A stretch of DNA of 43,142 bases from Sphingobacteriales bacterium (GTDB lineage Bacteria > Bacteroidota > Bacteroidia > Chitinophagales > JADJOU01), in assembly GCA_021297855.1 (NCBI GenBank), contig JAJTHM010000004.1:1-43142 (forward strand). Direction: 5' to 3'. A program made the position numbers and the translations under genes. Position 1 is the stretch's first letter. Each line of letters starts with the position of its first letter. The notes beneath the pieces were generated by a model that saw only the letters and a program-made list of their open reading frames with translations, did not search any database and was not told where the DNA came from. Below are positions 16,708-24,592 of this stretch, in pieces.

Positions 16708-17176
16708 GTCTTGAACCATGATTGTAAAGGATTATTCGATTACTTGATTATGAAACATGAGGATTTAACATATAAAATCACTGGTTGTGCAATGGAAGTT
16801 CATAAGCACCTAGGTAATGGATTTCAGGAAGTGGTGTATCAGAGAGCTTTAGCCATTGAAATGCAGATGCAGGGCATTGAGTTTAGCAGGGAACATGAAA
16901 TGCTTCTACAATATAAGGGTTATGATATCGGCACACGAAGAGTCGATTTTTTTGTTGAAGATAAAATAATGGTAGAAATAAAAGCCATTATTAATCTTGA
17001 AGATGTTCATCTCGCACAAGCAATGAATTATGTGGAAGCATATAACCTTGAAATCGCATTGCTCATAAATTTCGGAGCCAAAAGTTTGCAACACAAACGA
17101 GTTCATAATAACAACCACAAACAATGAACAGAAAAAATCAAGTAATTAAGTTAATCTTGAAAATCAAGGTTCAGAC
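16708..17176 (+). mobile_element. GxxExxY cassette with two nested inverted repeats
   Basis: The outer ends GTCTTGAACCATGATT (16708-16723) and AATCAAGGTTCAGAC (17162-17176) are near-perfect inverted copies, differing by one substitution and one base in length. Inside them is a perfect 11-bp inverted pair, ATTACTTGATT (16739-16749) and AATCAAGTAAT (17136-17146). Between lies one gene of the GxxExxY family. The direct repeats of the hsdM tail lie just outside. The overall picture is a small self-contained unit inserted at the hsdM-hsdS junction. No transposase is inside it, so the mover is unknown. Confidence 0.6.
16750..17127 (+). CDS. GxxExxY family protein (PD-(D/E)XK nuclease-like)
   Basis: A 125-residue protein of the GxxExxY family (TIGR04256), named for its signature, here GFQEVVY. 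The start IIGCAMEVH-type segment (DLTYKITGCAMEVHKHLG), then RRVDFFVEDKIMVEIKAI with the D...ExK residues of a PD-(D/E)XK nuclease fold, match the family well. Nuclease activity is inferred from the fold, not shown. The frame extends to 16684, but the ATG at 16750 gives the family length and start. It sits inside an inverted-repeat cassette between hsdM and hsdS. A truncated relative lies at 33358-33495. Confidence 0.87.
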   Translation: MKHEDLTYKITGCAMEVHKHLGNGFQEVVYQRALAIEMQMQGIEFSREHEMLLQYKGYDIGTRRVDFFVEDKIMVEIKAIINLEDVHLAQAMNYVEAYNLEIALLINFGAKSLQHKRVHNNNHKQ

Positions 17177-17177
17177 A

Positions 17178-17213
17178 ATATTTAAAGAATTGGGATATGA
17201 AATCAAATTATAA
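17178..17213 (+). pseudogene. hsdM: Displaced native end of hsdM, overlapping the hsdS start
   Basis: Read from 17178 the bases encode IFKELGYEIKL and a TAA stop (17211-17213), the canonical C-terminus of this HsdM type. The hsdS ATG at 17197 lies within it in another frame. That overlap is the original hsdM-hsdS junction, now cut off from the hsdM body by the GxxExxY cassette. Confidence 0.75.
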
Positions 17214-18327
17214 ACCCATAGGAAAACATATCAGGCTAGTAGATGAACGCAATAAAGGTTTGCAAGTGCAACAACTTTTGGGGTTAAGCATTTCAAAACA
17301 GTTTATTCCTTCTGTTGCCAACACCATTGGAACAGATATGTCAACTTACAGAATTATTGAAAGAAATCAGTTTGCTTGTAGCACAATGCAGGTAAGGCGT
17401 GATAAAAAAATGCCTGTTGCTTTGTTGAAAGATTTAGATGAAGCGATAATTTCTCAAGCCTATCCAATATTTGAAGTAAAAGACGAAAAAGAACTTTTGC
17501 CCGAATATTTGATGATGTGGTTTGAAAGGTCAGAGTTTGACCGTGAAGCTTGTTTTCACACTGTAGGTGGAGTAAGAGGCAGTTTGGAGTGGGAAGATTT
17601 TGAAAACATGCAACTTCCCATTCCCCCCATAGCCAAACAACGCGAAATCGTAAAAGAATACAACGTCATCCAAAACCGCATAGCCCTCAACCAACAACTC
17701 ATACAAAAACTGGAAGAAACCGCACAGGCGATTTATAGGGAGTGGTTTGTGGAGGTAGGATTTGATGAAACTACTTTTCTAAAAGAATATGTTGAGACAA
17801 ACCCAAGACTTGAACTAAGAAAAGGTAAAATCTCACCCTACGTTGAAATGGCTAATCTTTCAGAAACTTCAATGTGTGTTAATGGAAAAGTAGAAAGGGA
17901 ATATCAAGGCGGTTCTAGATTTCAAAATAATGATACTTTACTAGCACGAATTACACCTTGTCTGGAAAATGGCAAGACAGCATTTGTTAATATCTTAAAG
18001 GAAAAAGAGATAGCTGCCGGCTCAACTGAGTTTATTGTAATGAGGGCAAAGAAAAATATCAGCCCATTTTGGGTTTACTGTTTAGCAAAAGATGAGGGAT
18101 TTCGTGCATACGCAATAAGTAGTATGATTGGTTCTTCTGGCAGACAAAGAGTTCATGAAAAATATCTCGAAGAATATCAATTACCTATAATTGATTACTC
18201 AAAAATGGAAATATTTCATAATACTGCTCTGCCAATTTTTGAATCAGTAAAATTGAAATCTTTAGAAAACCAAAAGCTAAAGGAGCTGAAAGAGATGTTG
18301 CTTTCGAGGTTGGCGACAGTGGTGTAA
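17197..18327 (+). CDS. hsdS: Type I restriction specificity subunit HsdS
   Basis: A 376-residue DNA-recognition subunit. It has two target recognition domains, each followed by a helical spacer. The first runs to about residue 145 and ends in LPIPPIAKQREIVKEYNVIQ, followed by the coiled coil NQQLIQKLEETAQAIYREWF. The second TRD (about 205-345) ends in LPIIDYSKMEIF and a final helix KLKELKEMLLSRLA. It is intact as sequenced and somewhat short of the usual 400 or more residues. Its start overlaps the displaced hsdM end. With hsdM and hsdR broken, it may have no partners. Confidence 0.88.
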   Translation: MKSNYKPIGKHIRLVDERNKGLQVQQLLGLSISKQFIPSVANTIGTDMSTYRIIERNQFACSTMQVRRDKKMPVALLKDLDEAIISQAYPIFEVKDEKELLPEYLMMWFERSEFDREACFHTVGGVRGSLEWEDFENMQLPIPPIAKQREIVKEYNVIQNRIALNQQLIQKLEETAQAIYREWFVEVGFDETTFLKEYVETNPRLELRKGKISPYVEMANLSETSMCVNGKVEREYQGGSRFQNNDTLLARITPCLENGKTAFVNILKEKEIAAGSTEFIVMRAKKNISPFWVYCLAKDEGFRAYAISSMIGSSGRQRVHEKYLEEYQLPIIDYSKMEIFHNTALPIFESVKLKSLENQKLKELKEMLLSRLATVV

Positions 18328-18354
18328 TGGTTAATGATAAATTATTAAAGGTTA

Positions 18355-18915
18355 ATGAATAAATATAACCCCCATATCCACCACCGCAGGTCTATCCGAT
18401 TAAAAGGATACGATTATTCGCAGGCGGGATTGTATTTTATTGCCATTTGTTGTCAGGATAGGGCGTGTTTGTTTGGGGATGTGGTGAATGGGGAAATGAT
18501 ATTGAACGAATTTGGAATAGTGGCACATAACGAATGGGCGAAAACCCCAGAAATACGACCAAATGTCGAATTGGGTGAATTCATCATAATGCCCAACCAT
18601 ATGCACGGCATCATCCGGTTATTGGGTAGGGGCGAATTGCATTCGCCCGAAATGACAAACCAATTGCATTCGTTCGATAATTTGGGCGTTTGCAAAACGC
18701 CCCTACGGTCACCGTCACAAACGATTGGGGCCATTGTTCGTGGTTACAAATCAACGGTTACCAAACAATTGGGATTATTGGGTTTTGATGACAAATTATG
18801 GCAACGCAATTATCATGAACACATAATTCGTAACGAACAATCGTATCAAACCATATCGGAATACATAATAAACAATCCTGTAAAATGGGCAGAGGATAAA
18901 TTTTATCTCGCATGA
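18355..18915 (+). CDS. REP-associated tyrosine transposase (RAYT, Y1 family)
   Basis: A 186-residue single-strand transposase of the IS200-like REP-associated group. The metal-binding HxH pair is in MPNHMHGIIRL and the presumed catalytic tyrosine in IVRGYKSTV. The C-terminal KLWQRNYHEHIIRNEQSY and INNPVKWAEDKFYL are family marks. RAYTs move or maintain REP palindromes with a GTAG head. Between the HMH motif and the tyrosine this protein has an extra segment of about 30 residues, encoded by two opposed GTAG palindromes. It lies between hsdS and hsdR; its TGA overlaps, as ATGA, the first base triplet of a truncated hsdR copy. Confidence 0.88.
   Translation: MNKYNPHIHHRRSIRLKGYDYSQAGLYFIAICCQDRACLFGDVVNGEMILNEFGIVAHNEWAKTPEIRPNVELGEFIIMPNHMHGIIRLLGRGELHSPEMTNQLHSFDNLGVCKTPLRSPSQTIGAIVRGYKSTVTKQLGLLGFDDKLWQRNYHEHIIRNEQSYQTISEYIINNPVKWAEDKFYLA
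18626..18648 (+). repeat. GTAG-headed palindrome inside the RAYT gene, forward copy
   Basis: GTAG (18626-18629) followed by a perfect 8-bp stem GGGCGAAT/ATTCGCCC with a TGC loop. This is the classic REP layout. A partly decayed direct copy of the same stem follows around 18661-18677. Confidence 0.85.
18684..18706 (-). repeat. GTAG-headed palindrome inside the RAYT gene, inverted copy
   Basis: On the minus strand it reads GTAG followed by a perfect 8-bp stem GGGCGTTT/AAACGCCC with a TGC loop. It faces the copy at 18626-18648, giving the head-out pair typical of REP doublets, here within a reading frame. Confidence 0.85.
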
Positions 18916-18986
18916 AATTCACCGAAGAAAAATTAGAAAAGGCATTTACCGAATTGCTGGGGCAAGAAACATTAAATAGAAGCTAG
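18912..18986 (+). pseudogene. hsdR: Truncated duplicate of the hsdR start
   Basis: The first 19 codons (MKFTEEKLEKAFTELLGQE) are identical in protein to the full hsdR start at 20867, with four silent base differences in 57. After GQE the sequence diverges (TLNRS, then stop). The ATG overlaps the RAYT stop. It marks where hsdR once began directly behind RAYT, before the AbiE module and a second hsdR start were placed downstream. It is too short to be functional. Confidence 0.85.
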
Positions 18987-19095
18987 GGATAGTAGTTTGG
19001 ACTACAGTAATTAAAATATAAAACCTTGTGCTACCAGAACGCAAGCAGAATGCAGTAAGTTCCATATATTTATCCACAGACTAAATAAGTGTGTA

Positions 19096-19129
19096 TTTGT
19101 CCAGTTTTTTTGATAATAAACTGGACAAA
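19096..19129. promoter_or_regulatory. Operator-like inverted repeat upstream of abiEi
   Basis: A perfect 12-bp inverted repeat, TTTGTCCAGTTT and AAACTGGACAAA, separated by ten bases. It covers the likely -33 region of the abiE promoter. AbiEi antitoxins are known to bind inverted repeats and repress their own operon, so this is a likely autoregulatory site. Confidence 0.7.
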
Positions 19130-19134
19130 AGTTT

Positions 19135-19142
19135 TATATTTG
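19135..19142 (+). promoter_or_regulatory. -7 promoter box of the abiE operon
   Basis: TATATTTG, an exact TAnnTTTG box, 16 bases before the abiEi ATG. A TTTG at 19109-19112, inside the inverted repeat, could be the -33 element at 22-base spacing. Confidence 0.65.
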
Positions 19143-19158
19143 CACATAGAATTATAGA

Positions 19159-19884
19159 ATGAAAATATCTGAATACATGGCATTTACCATAGATAGGCTA
19201 CCCAAGGGCTATGTATTCACCTATGCCGACTTTACTACAGAGGTGAACCAAAAAGAAGCGGTCATAAAAGCCCTGAACCGTATGGTAGCTTCGGGTAAGA
19301 TTGCCAAACTGTCTAAAGGTAAATATTACAAACCCGAAAATACGCCCTTTGGCAACCTTCAACCCAATCAGGCACAAGTAGTAAAAGATTTGTTGGAAGA
19401 AAACGGAAAAATAACTGGCTATCTCACAGGATACAGCATTTACAACCAATTGGGCTTAACCACTCAGGTGAGCAATACGATACAAATAGGTAAAAATCAG
19501 GTTCGCCCCAATTTTAAAAGAGAACGTTATACGATAGCTTTTATAAAGCAAAAAAATACCATTACCAAAGAGAACATTCCTTTATTGCAATTATTGGACG
19601 CCATTCGCTATATCAAAAAAATACCAGATGCCAATATAGAAGCATCTTGTAAGCGGTTTTTGGCAATCATACAAAACTTTACAGACAAAGAAATCAATAC
19701 ACTGGTTCGCCTGGCTCTGAAATATCCGCCAGCTACAAGGGCGTTGTTAGGGGCTTTGTTAGAGCAATTGCAGCAAGACAAAGCATCAGAACCGCTTTTC
19801 AAGTCATTGAATCCCATTACCAAGTATAAACTATCAGGTGCAGCGAAAGCATTGTCCATCACCGAAAAATGGAATATTATATGA
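19159..19884 (+). CDS. AbiEi-type antitoxin (DUF6088 family)
   Basis: A 241-residue antitoxin of the type IV AbiE system. The N-terminal winged helix (about 1-75) contains IDRLPKGYVFTYADF and ALNRMVASGKIAKLSKGKYYKP, typical of AbiEi DNA-binding domains. The larger C-terminal part carries TGYSIYNQLGLTTQVSNTIQI, as in DUF6088 proteins. It would repress its own operon through the inverted repeat upstream and counter the toxin encoded next. Its TGA overlaps the abiEii start as ATGA. Confidence 0.88.
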   Translation: MKISEYMAFTIDRLPKGYVFTYADFTTEVNQKEAVIKALNRMVASGKIAKLSKGKYYKPENTPFGNLQPNQAQVVKDLLEENGKITGYLTGYSIYNQLGLTTQVSNTIQIGKNQVRPNFKRERYTIAFIKQKNTITKENIPLLQLLDAIRYIKKIPDANIEASCKRFLAIIQNFTDKEINTLVRLALKYPPATRALLGALLEQLQQDKASEPLFKSLNPITKYKLSGAAKALSITEKWNII

Positions 19885-20867
19885 AGTTGCACGAAAATAA
19901 AACCTTATTCAGACAAGCGGTACAGTTTACATCTGACCAAATGAAAATCCCTGCCATTTATATAGAAAAAGACTATTGGGTGACTTACGCTTTGTATACC
20001 ATCTTCAATAACGAGATTGGTAAAGAATCAGTATTTAAGGGGGGAACAGCGCTATCCAAGTGCTACCATATGATTGAACGCTTTTCAGAAGACATTGATT
20101 TAGTCGTATTGAGGCGTGAAGGAGAATCAAACAGTAGACTTACGAAAAAGATCCAAACGATCAGCGAAGTAGTAAAGAGCATTCTACCAGAAATCATTAT
20201 CGATGGTCTAACCCAAAAAATGGGGATGAACCGAAAAACGGCCCACTCTTACAGCAAAGAATTTAGCGGTGATTATGGACAAGTAAGAGATGCCATTGTA
20301 GTAGAAGCTACTTGGCTTGGCTATTTTGAACCCTATACCACCAAGAGTATCATTTCATTTGTTGGTCAAATGATGATGGATAATGGTCAACAAGATTTAG
20401 CGGAATCAAATGGATTATTACCATTTGAGCTATTGGTTTTAGAACCCACAAGAACAATCTGCGAAAAAATAATGAGCCTTGTTCGATTTTCTTATGACGA
20501 TAATCCACTAGAGGTTTTAAGGAATAAAGTCAGACATACATATGACTTGTATCAATTACTAAAGTATAAAGGGTTTTCTGAATTTCTTAACTCCGAAGCC
20601 TTTTCGAAAATGCTATTAAAAGTAGCTAATGATGATGTTGCTAGCTATAAGAATACTAATAAATGGCTAATAAATCACCCAAATGAGGCACTTATTTTCA
20701 AAGACTTGGAAAATGTATGGAATGAGTTAAAACCAGTTTATAACGGTGCGTTTAAAAACTTGGTGTATGGAGAATTGCCAAAAGATGAAGCCGTTTTAGA
20801 AACTTTAAAAATGATTCAAGAAAGATTAAAAAGAATTTCTTGGACAATAAAAATTGAAACCAAGTAA
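19881..20867 (+). CDS. AbiEii/AbiGii-type nucleotidyltransferase toxin
   Basis: A 328-residue toxin with the nucleotidyltransferase signature FKGGTALSKCYHMIERFSED followed by IDLVV, giving the GG...DxD catalytic pattern. This family halts growth by modifying RNA (tRNA 3' ends in studied relatives) when phage infection disturbs antitoxin control. The frame allows an ATG at 19869, but the ATG at 19881 makes a four-base overlap with abiEi and gives the normal start MKLHENKTLFRQAVQ. Its TAA overlaps the hsdR ATG by one base (TAATG). It is intact as sequenced. Confidence 0.9.
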   Translation: MKLHENKTLFRQAVQFTSDQMKIPAIYIEKDYWVTYALYTIFNNEIGKESVFKGGTALSKCYHMIERFSEDIDLVVLRREGESNSRLTKKIQTISEVVKSILPEIIIDGLTQKMGMNRKTAHSYSKEFSGDYGQVRDAIVVEATWLGYFEPYTTKSIISFVGQMMMDNGQQDLAESNGLLPFELLVLEPTRTICEKIMSLVRFSYDDNPLEVLRNKVRHTYDLYQLLKYKGFSEFLNSEAFSKMLLKVANDDVASYKNTNKWLINHPNEALIFKDLENVWNELKPVYNGAFKNLVYGELPKDEAVLETLKMIQERLKRISWTIKIETK

Positions 20868-21706
20868 TGAAATTCACCGAAGAAAAATTAGAAAAAGCGT
20901 TTACTGAGTTGCTGGGGCAAGAAGGCTTTCCCCATCATTTGGGCATTACGATAACTCGTAAGCCTGAAGAAGTATTGATTGAAGAAGATTTACAAACCTT
21001 TCTTTTAACACAATACGCTGGCCAAGGCATTACAGTGAATGAAACCAAATCTATTATTCTTCAGCTCAAATCGCTTTCAGCATCTGACCTTTATGAAAGC
21101 AATAAAACATTTTTAAAACAACTTTCAGATGGCTTTATTCTCAAAAGAGAAGACCGCAACCAAAAGGACATTTACATTCAACTTATCAATTATGCAGGAT
21201 TAAATAAACACCGCCAACCAGAAGTAGACCAGTTAATTTCTATTGCAGCCGAACCCGAAGAAGTTTATCCAGCCGATAATAACATTTACAAATTTGTAAA
21301 CCAATTAGAAATTATTGGTCCAGAAAAACGCATTCCTGACGGTATTGTTTATATCAATGGTCTGCCTTTGGTGGTATTTGAATTCAAATCAGCCATTCGT
21401 GAAGAAGCTACCATTTATGATGCTTACAAGCAATTAACGGTTCGTTACCGCAGAGACATTCCCGAACTGTTTAAATACAATGCTTTTTGTGTCATCAGCG
21501 ATGGCGTAAACAACAAGTCAGGTTCATTCTTTGCCCCATATGATTTTTTCTATGCTTGGCGCAGAGTGGCGGGTTGGCAAAAGATGTGGATGGCATTGAC
21601 AGTATGTTTACACTCATACAAGGAATGTTTCACAAAAACCGTTTGCGTGATATTATTCGCAACTTCATTTACATTCCTGACAGCTCAAAAAAGAATGAGA
21701 AAATAG
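20867..21706 (+). pseudogene. hsdR: Type I restriction endonuclease HsdR, 5' part with nuclease domain (frameshifted)
   Basis: A 279-codon frame whose first 235 or so residues are genuine HsdR. The PD-(D/E)XK nuclease core is visible as RIPDGIVYINGLPLVVFEFK (D158, E172, K174). It also has the family sequence APYDFFYAWRRV. At about 21574 the bases GGTTGG replace an expected GGTTTGG, and the frame runs into 40 unrelated residues before stopping at 21706. The proper sequence resumes at once in the next frame. One base is missing; a sequencing error cannot be excluded. Confidence 0.85.
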
Positions 21707-24075
21707 TTTGTCGCTATCCGCAATACTATGCTGCACGGGCATTGTACGACAATATCAAGAAAGCCCAAAAGCCCGAAGGAAACGGAAAAGGCGGAACATA
21801 CTTTGGTGCCACAGGTTGCGGAAAGAGTTTTACAATGCTTTATCTGACAAGGTTGTTGATGAAAAGTGAATACTTTGAAAGCCCGACCATTGTATTGATA
21901 ACCGACCGAACCGATTTAGACGACCAACTTTCGGGACAATTTACGAATGCCAAAAATTTTATTGGCGACAATACTGTTGTGAGTGTTGGGAGCAGAGCCA
22001 ACCTAAGAGAATTAATTCAAGGCAGACAAAGCGGAGGTGTTTTCTTAACCACCATTCACAAGTTTACAGAAGATACTGAATTGCTCACCGACAGAACCAA
22101 TGTCATTTGTATTTCGGACGAAGCACACAGAAGTCAAGTAAACCTTGACCAAAAAGTAAAAGTGACCGAAAAAGGAGTTACTAAAATATACGGCTTTGCA
22201 AAATATTTACATGATTCCTTACCCAATGCCACATTTGTTGGTTTTACAGGAACACCCATAGATGCAACACTTGATGTGTTTGGAAAAGTGGTTGATGCAT
22301 ACACAATGACGGAATCCGTGAAAGATGAAATCACGGTTAGAATTGTGTATGAAGGCAGAGCAGCAAAAGTGTTATTGAATAATTCAAAACTCAAAGAGAT
22401 TGAAGATTATTATGCTAAGTGTGCCGAGATTGGAAGTAATGAAAATCAGATTGAACAAAGTAAGAAGGAAATGGCACAGATGTACGCCATTATTGGAGAC
22501 CCTGAACGTTTAAAAGCCGTTGCAGAAGATTTTGTAAATCATTATGAGAATAGAGTTTCGGAAGGTTCGACAGTAAAAGGCAAAGCAATGTTTGTGTGCA
22601 GCACTCGTGAAATAGCTTATGAGTTGTATAAAAACATCATCGCACTAAAACCTGAATGGAACGAAATACGAGCAGCCGAAGAAGGTGCAGAACTCACCGA
22701 CAAAGATAAACGGGAACTGAAACCAATTGAACGAATCAAACTCATTGCCACCAGAGGACAGGATGATCCGAAGGAAATGTATGATCTGTTAGGAACAAAA
22801 GACCAACGTAAAGAATTGGATAGACAATTCAAAAACGAAAAATCGAATTTCAAAATCGCTATTGTAGTTGATATGTGGCTCACTGGTTTTGATGTGCCTT
22901 TCTTGGATAGCATATATATTGACAAACCAATTCAGCGACACAATTTAATTCAAACCATATCAAGAGTAAACCGCAAATTTGAAGGAAAAAATAAATGTCT
23001 GGTAGTGGATTATATCGGCATCAAAACACAAATGAATTTAGCGTTGAAGCAATACAGCGAAGGCGACAAAGACAATTTTGAAGACATTGCTGAATCCATC
23101 ATCATTGTAAGAAATCATTTAGACCTTTTGGCTAAACTGTTTCACACGTTTGACAATTCAAAATATTTCAAAGGCACAACCCTTCAGCAATTGAACACGT
23201 TGAATTTAGCTGCCGAATATGTGCAACAAAGTAAAGAGTTTGAAACCCGATTTATGGGTTTGGTAAAGCGACTAAAAGCCGCTTATGATATCTGTGCAGG
23301 AAGCGAACAATTAACGCAGTTAGAAAGAGATTACACACACTTCTATTTGGCAGTTCGTTCCATAGTTTTCAAACTCACCAAAGGCAATGCACCCGACACC
23401 GCGCAGATGAATGCCAAAGTGCGGGAAATGATAAAAGAAGCCTTGCAAAGTGATGGTGTAGAAGAAATATTCAAGCTCGGAGACGAAGCAGAAACCGAAC
23501 AAGACATTTTTGATGAAGATTATTTAGCGAAGATTGATAAAATCAAATTGCCGAATACCAAAATCAAATTGCTTCAACAGTTACTTGCAAAAGTAATTAG
23601 TGAAATCAGAAAAGTAAACCGAGTAAAAGGAATTGACTTTACTAAAAAAATGCAAGCCTTGGTTGAACGCTACAATGAGAGAAAAGAGGATGTGTTAGTA
23701 GGTCAGGTTTTGGAAGATTTTGCAGAAGAGATTACAAAATTAATTTTAGAAGTTCACAAAGAGTTTTCGGCAGGTGATGCTTTGGGAATTGACTTTGAAG
23801 AAAAAGCATTTTACGACATCTTGAAAGAGCTGTGCGTAAAATATGACTTCAAATATCCTGACGAAAAAATGATTGAATTGGCAAAAGCCGTGAAAGACTT
23901 GGTTGACGGACAAGCCAAATTCCCTGACTGGAACAAACGTGACGACATAAAATCAGCTTTAAAAGTTGGACTTATTCTCTTGCTAGACGAGTTTGGTTAT
24001 CCCCCTGTAGAGAGAGACGAAGTGTATGTAGAGATATTTGAGCAGGCTGAGAATTTTAAGAAAAATCAGAGTTAA
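21556..24075 (+). pseudogene. hsdR: Type I restriction endonuclease HsdR, 3' part with translocase domains (frameshifted)
   Basis: True HsdR sequence begins about 21574 with GLAKDVDGIDSMFTL and continues to 24075. It holds the ATP-dependent translocase: Walker A FGATGCGKSF, DEAH box CISDEAHRSQ, motif III FVGFTGTPI, motif VI QTISRVNRKFEGK, and a helical C-terminus that joins the methylase core. HsdR pumps DNA and cuts at a distance. The frame opens with TTG at 21556; an internal ATG at 21604 could allow separate translation, but split from the nuclease part it is unlikely to restrict. Confidence 0.88.
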
Positions 24076-24226
24076 TGAAACCATGCTGCGTCTCCTACTA
24101 TGTTCGTTTGATAGTAAATTTATACTTTACACCAGAAAGAGCATATCTCCTTATGGCAGATATTAGTGCAGCGAAATGCCTAAGACTATGTTCATGCAGA
24201 AAAGCATATTACCCTACCATTCCTAT

Positions 24227-24352
24227 AGTATAGCCATGATGACGAGCAGATGACCCACCAATGCGAATAGATGACCCGCCATGACGGACAGATGAGGCGT
24301 GATGACGGATAGATTAGCCGCCATGAAGAATAGTTGAGGCATGATGAAACAT
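24227..24352. repeat. Six degenerate 21-bp tandem repeats
   Basis: Six consecutive 21-base units begin at 24227, 24248, 24269, 24290, 24311 and 24332. They share an AGATGACCCGCCATGACGGA-like pattern and vary at many positions. They lie in the 517-base spacer between hsdR and the YkuD_2 gene. On the plus strand most units contain stops. On the minus strand one frame stays open and would give a heptad repeat (HLSVMAG-type) in a peptide of about 40 residues, which I do not call a gene. Units have no spacers, so this is not a CRISPR array. Confidence 0.85.
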
Positions 24353-24395
24353 GTCTTGTAATTTGATTCAAATCTATTAATTGCAGTAGTCAAAT

Positions 24396-24426
24396 TTTGT
24401 CGCTCAACTTAATTTATTTATATTTG
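24396..24426 (+). promoter_or_regulatory. Promoter of the YkuD_2 / L,D-transpeptidase pair
   Basis: TTTG (24396-24399), exactly 19 bases, then TATATTTG (24419-24426): a full match to the Bacteroidota -33/-7 arrangement. It implies a leader of about 160 bases before the coding region at 24593. Apart from this promoter and the tandem repeats I see nothing in the 24076-24592 gap. Confidence 0.7.
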
Positions 24427-24592
24427 CAGGTATTGTCACTAATTCTAAAAATTTATTATGTAAATTTGAGGCTTAAATTTTGACAATCATTATATCATTT
24501 TTATTATTATCTATAAGATTGTTGGATAATAATATTAAATCGGTGTCTTGAACTAAATATGGGTAGATTTATTTTTTTAATCCAAATTCTGC

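Noticed and set aside
21556-21710. Programmed frameshift in hsdR
   Set aside because: No slippery heptamer or downstream structure is evident at the break; a single missing T is simpler.
24227-24352. 21-bp repeats as a CRISPR array
   Set aside because: Units are contiguous with no spacers and are too degenerate; no cas genes are near.
24234-24352. Minus-strand peptide with heptad repeats
   Set aside because: Only about 40 residues, no promoter or start context, and it can be explained as a by-product of 21-base units.
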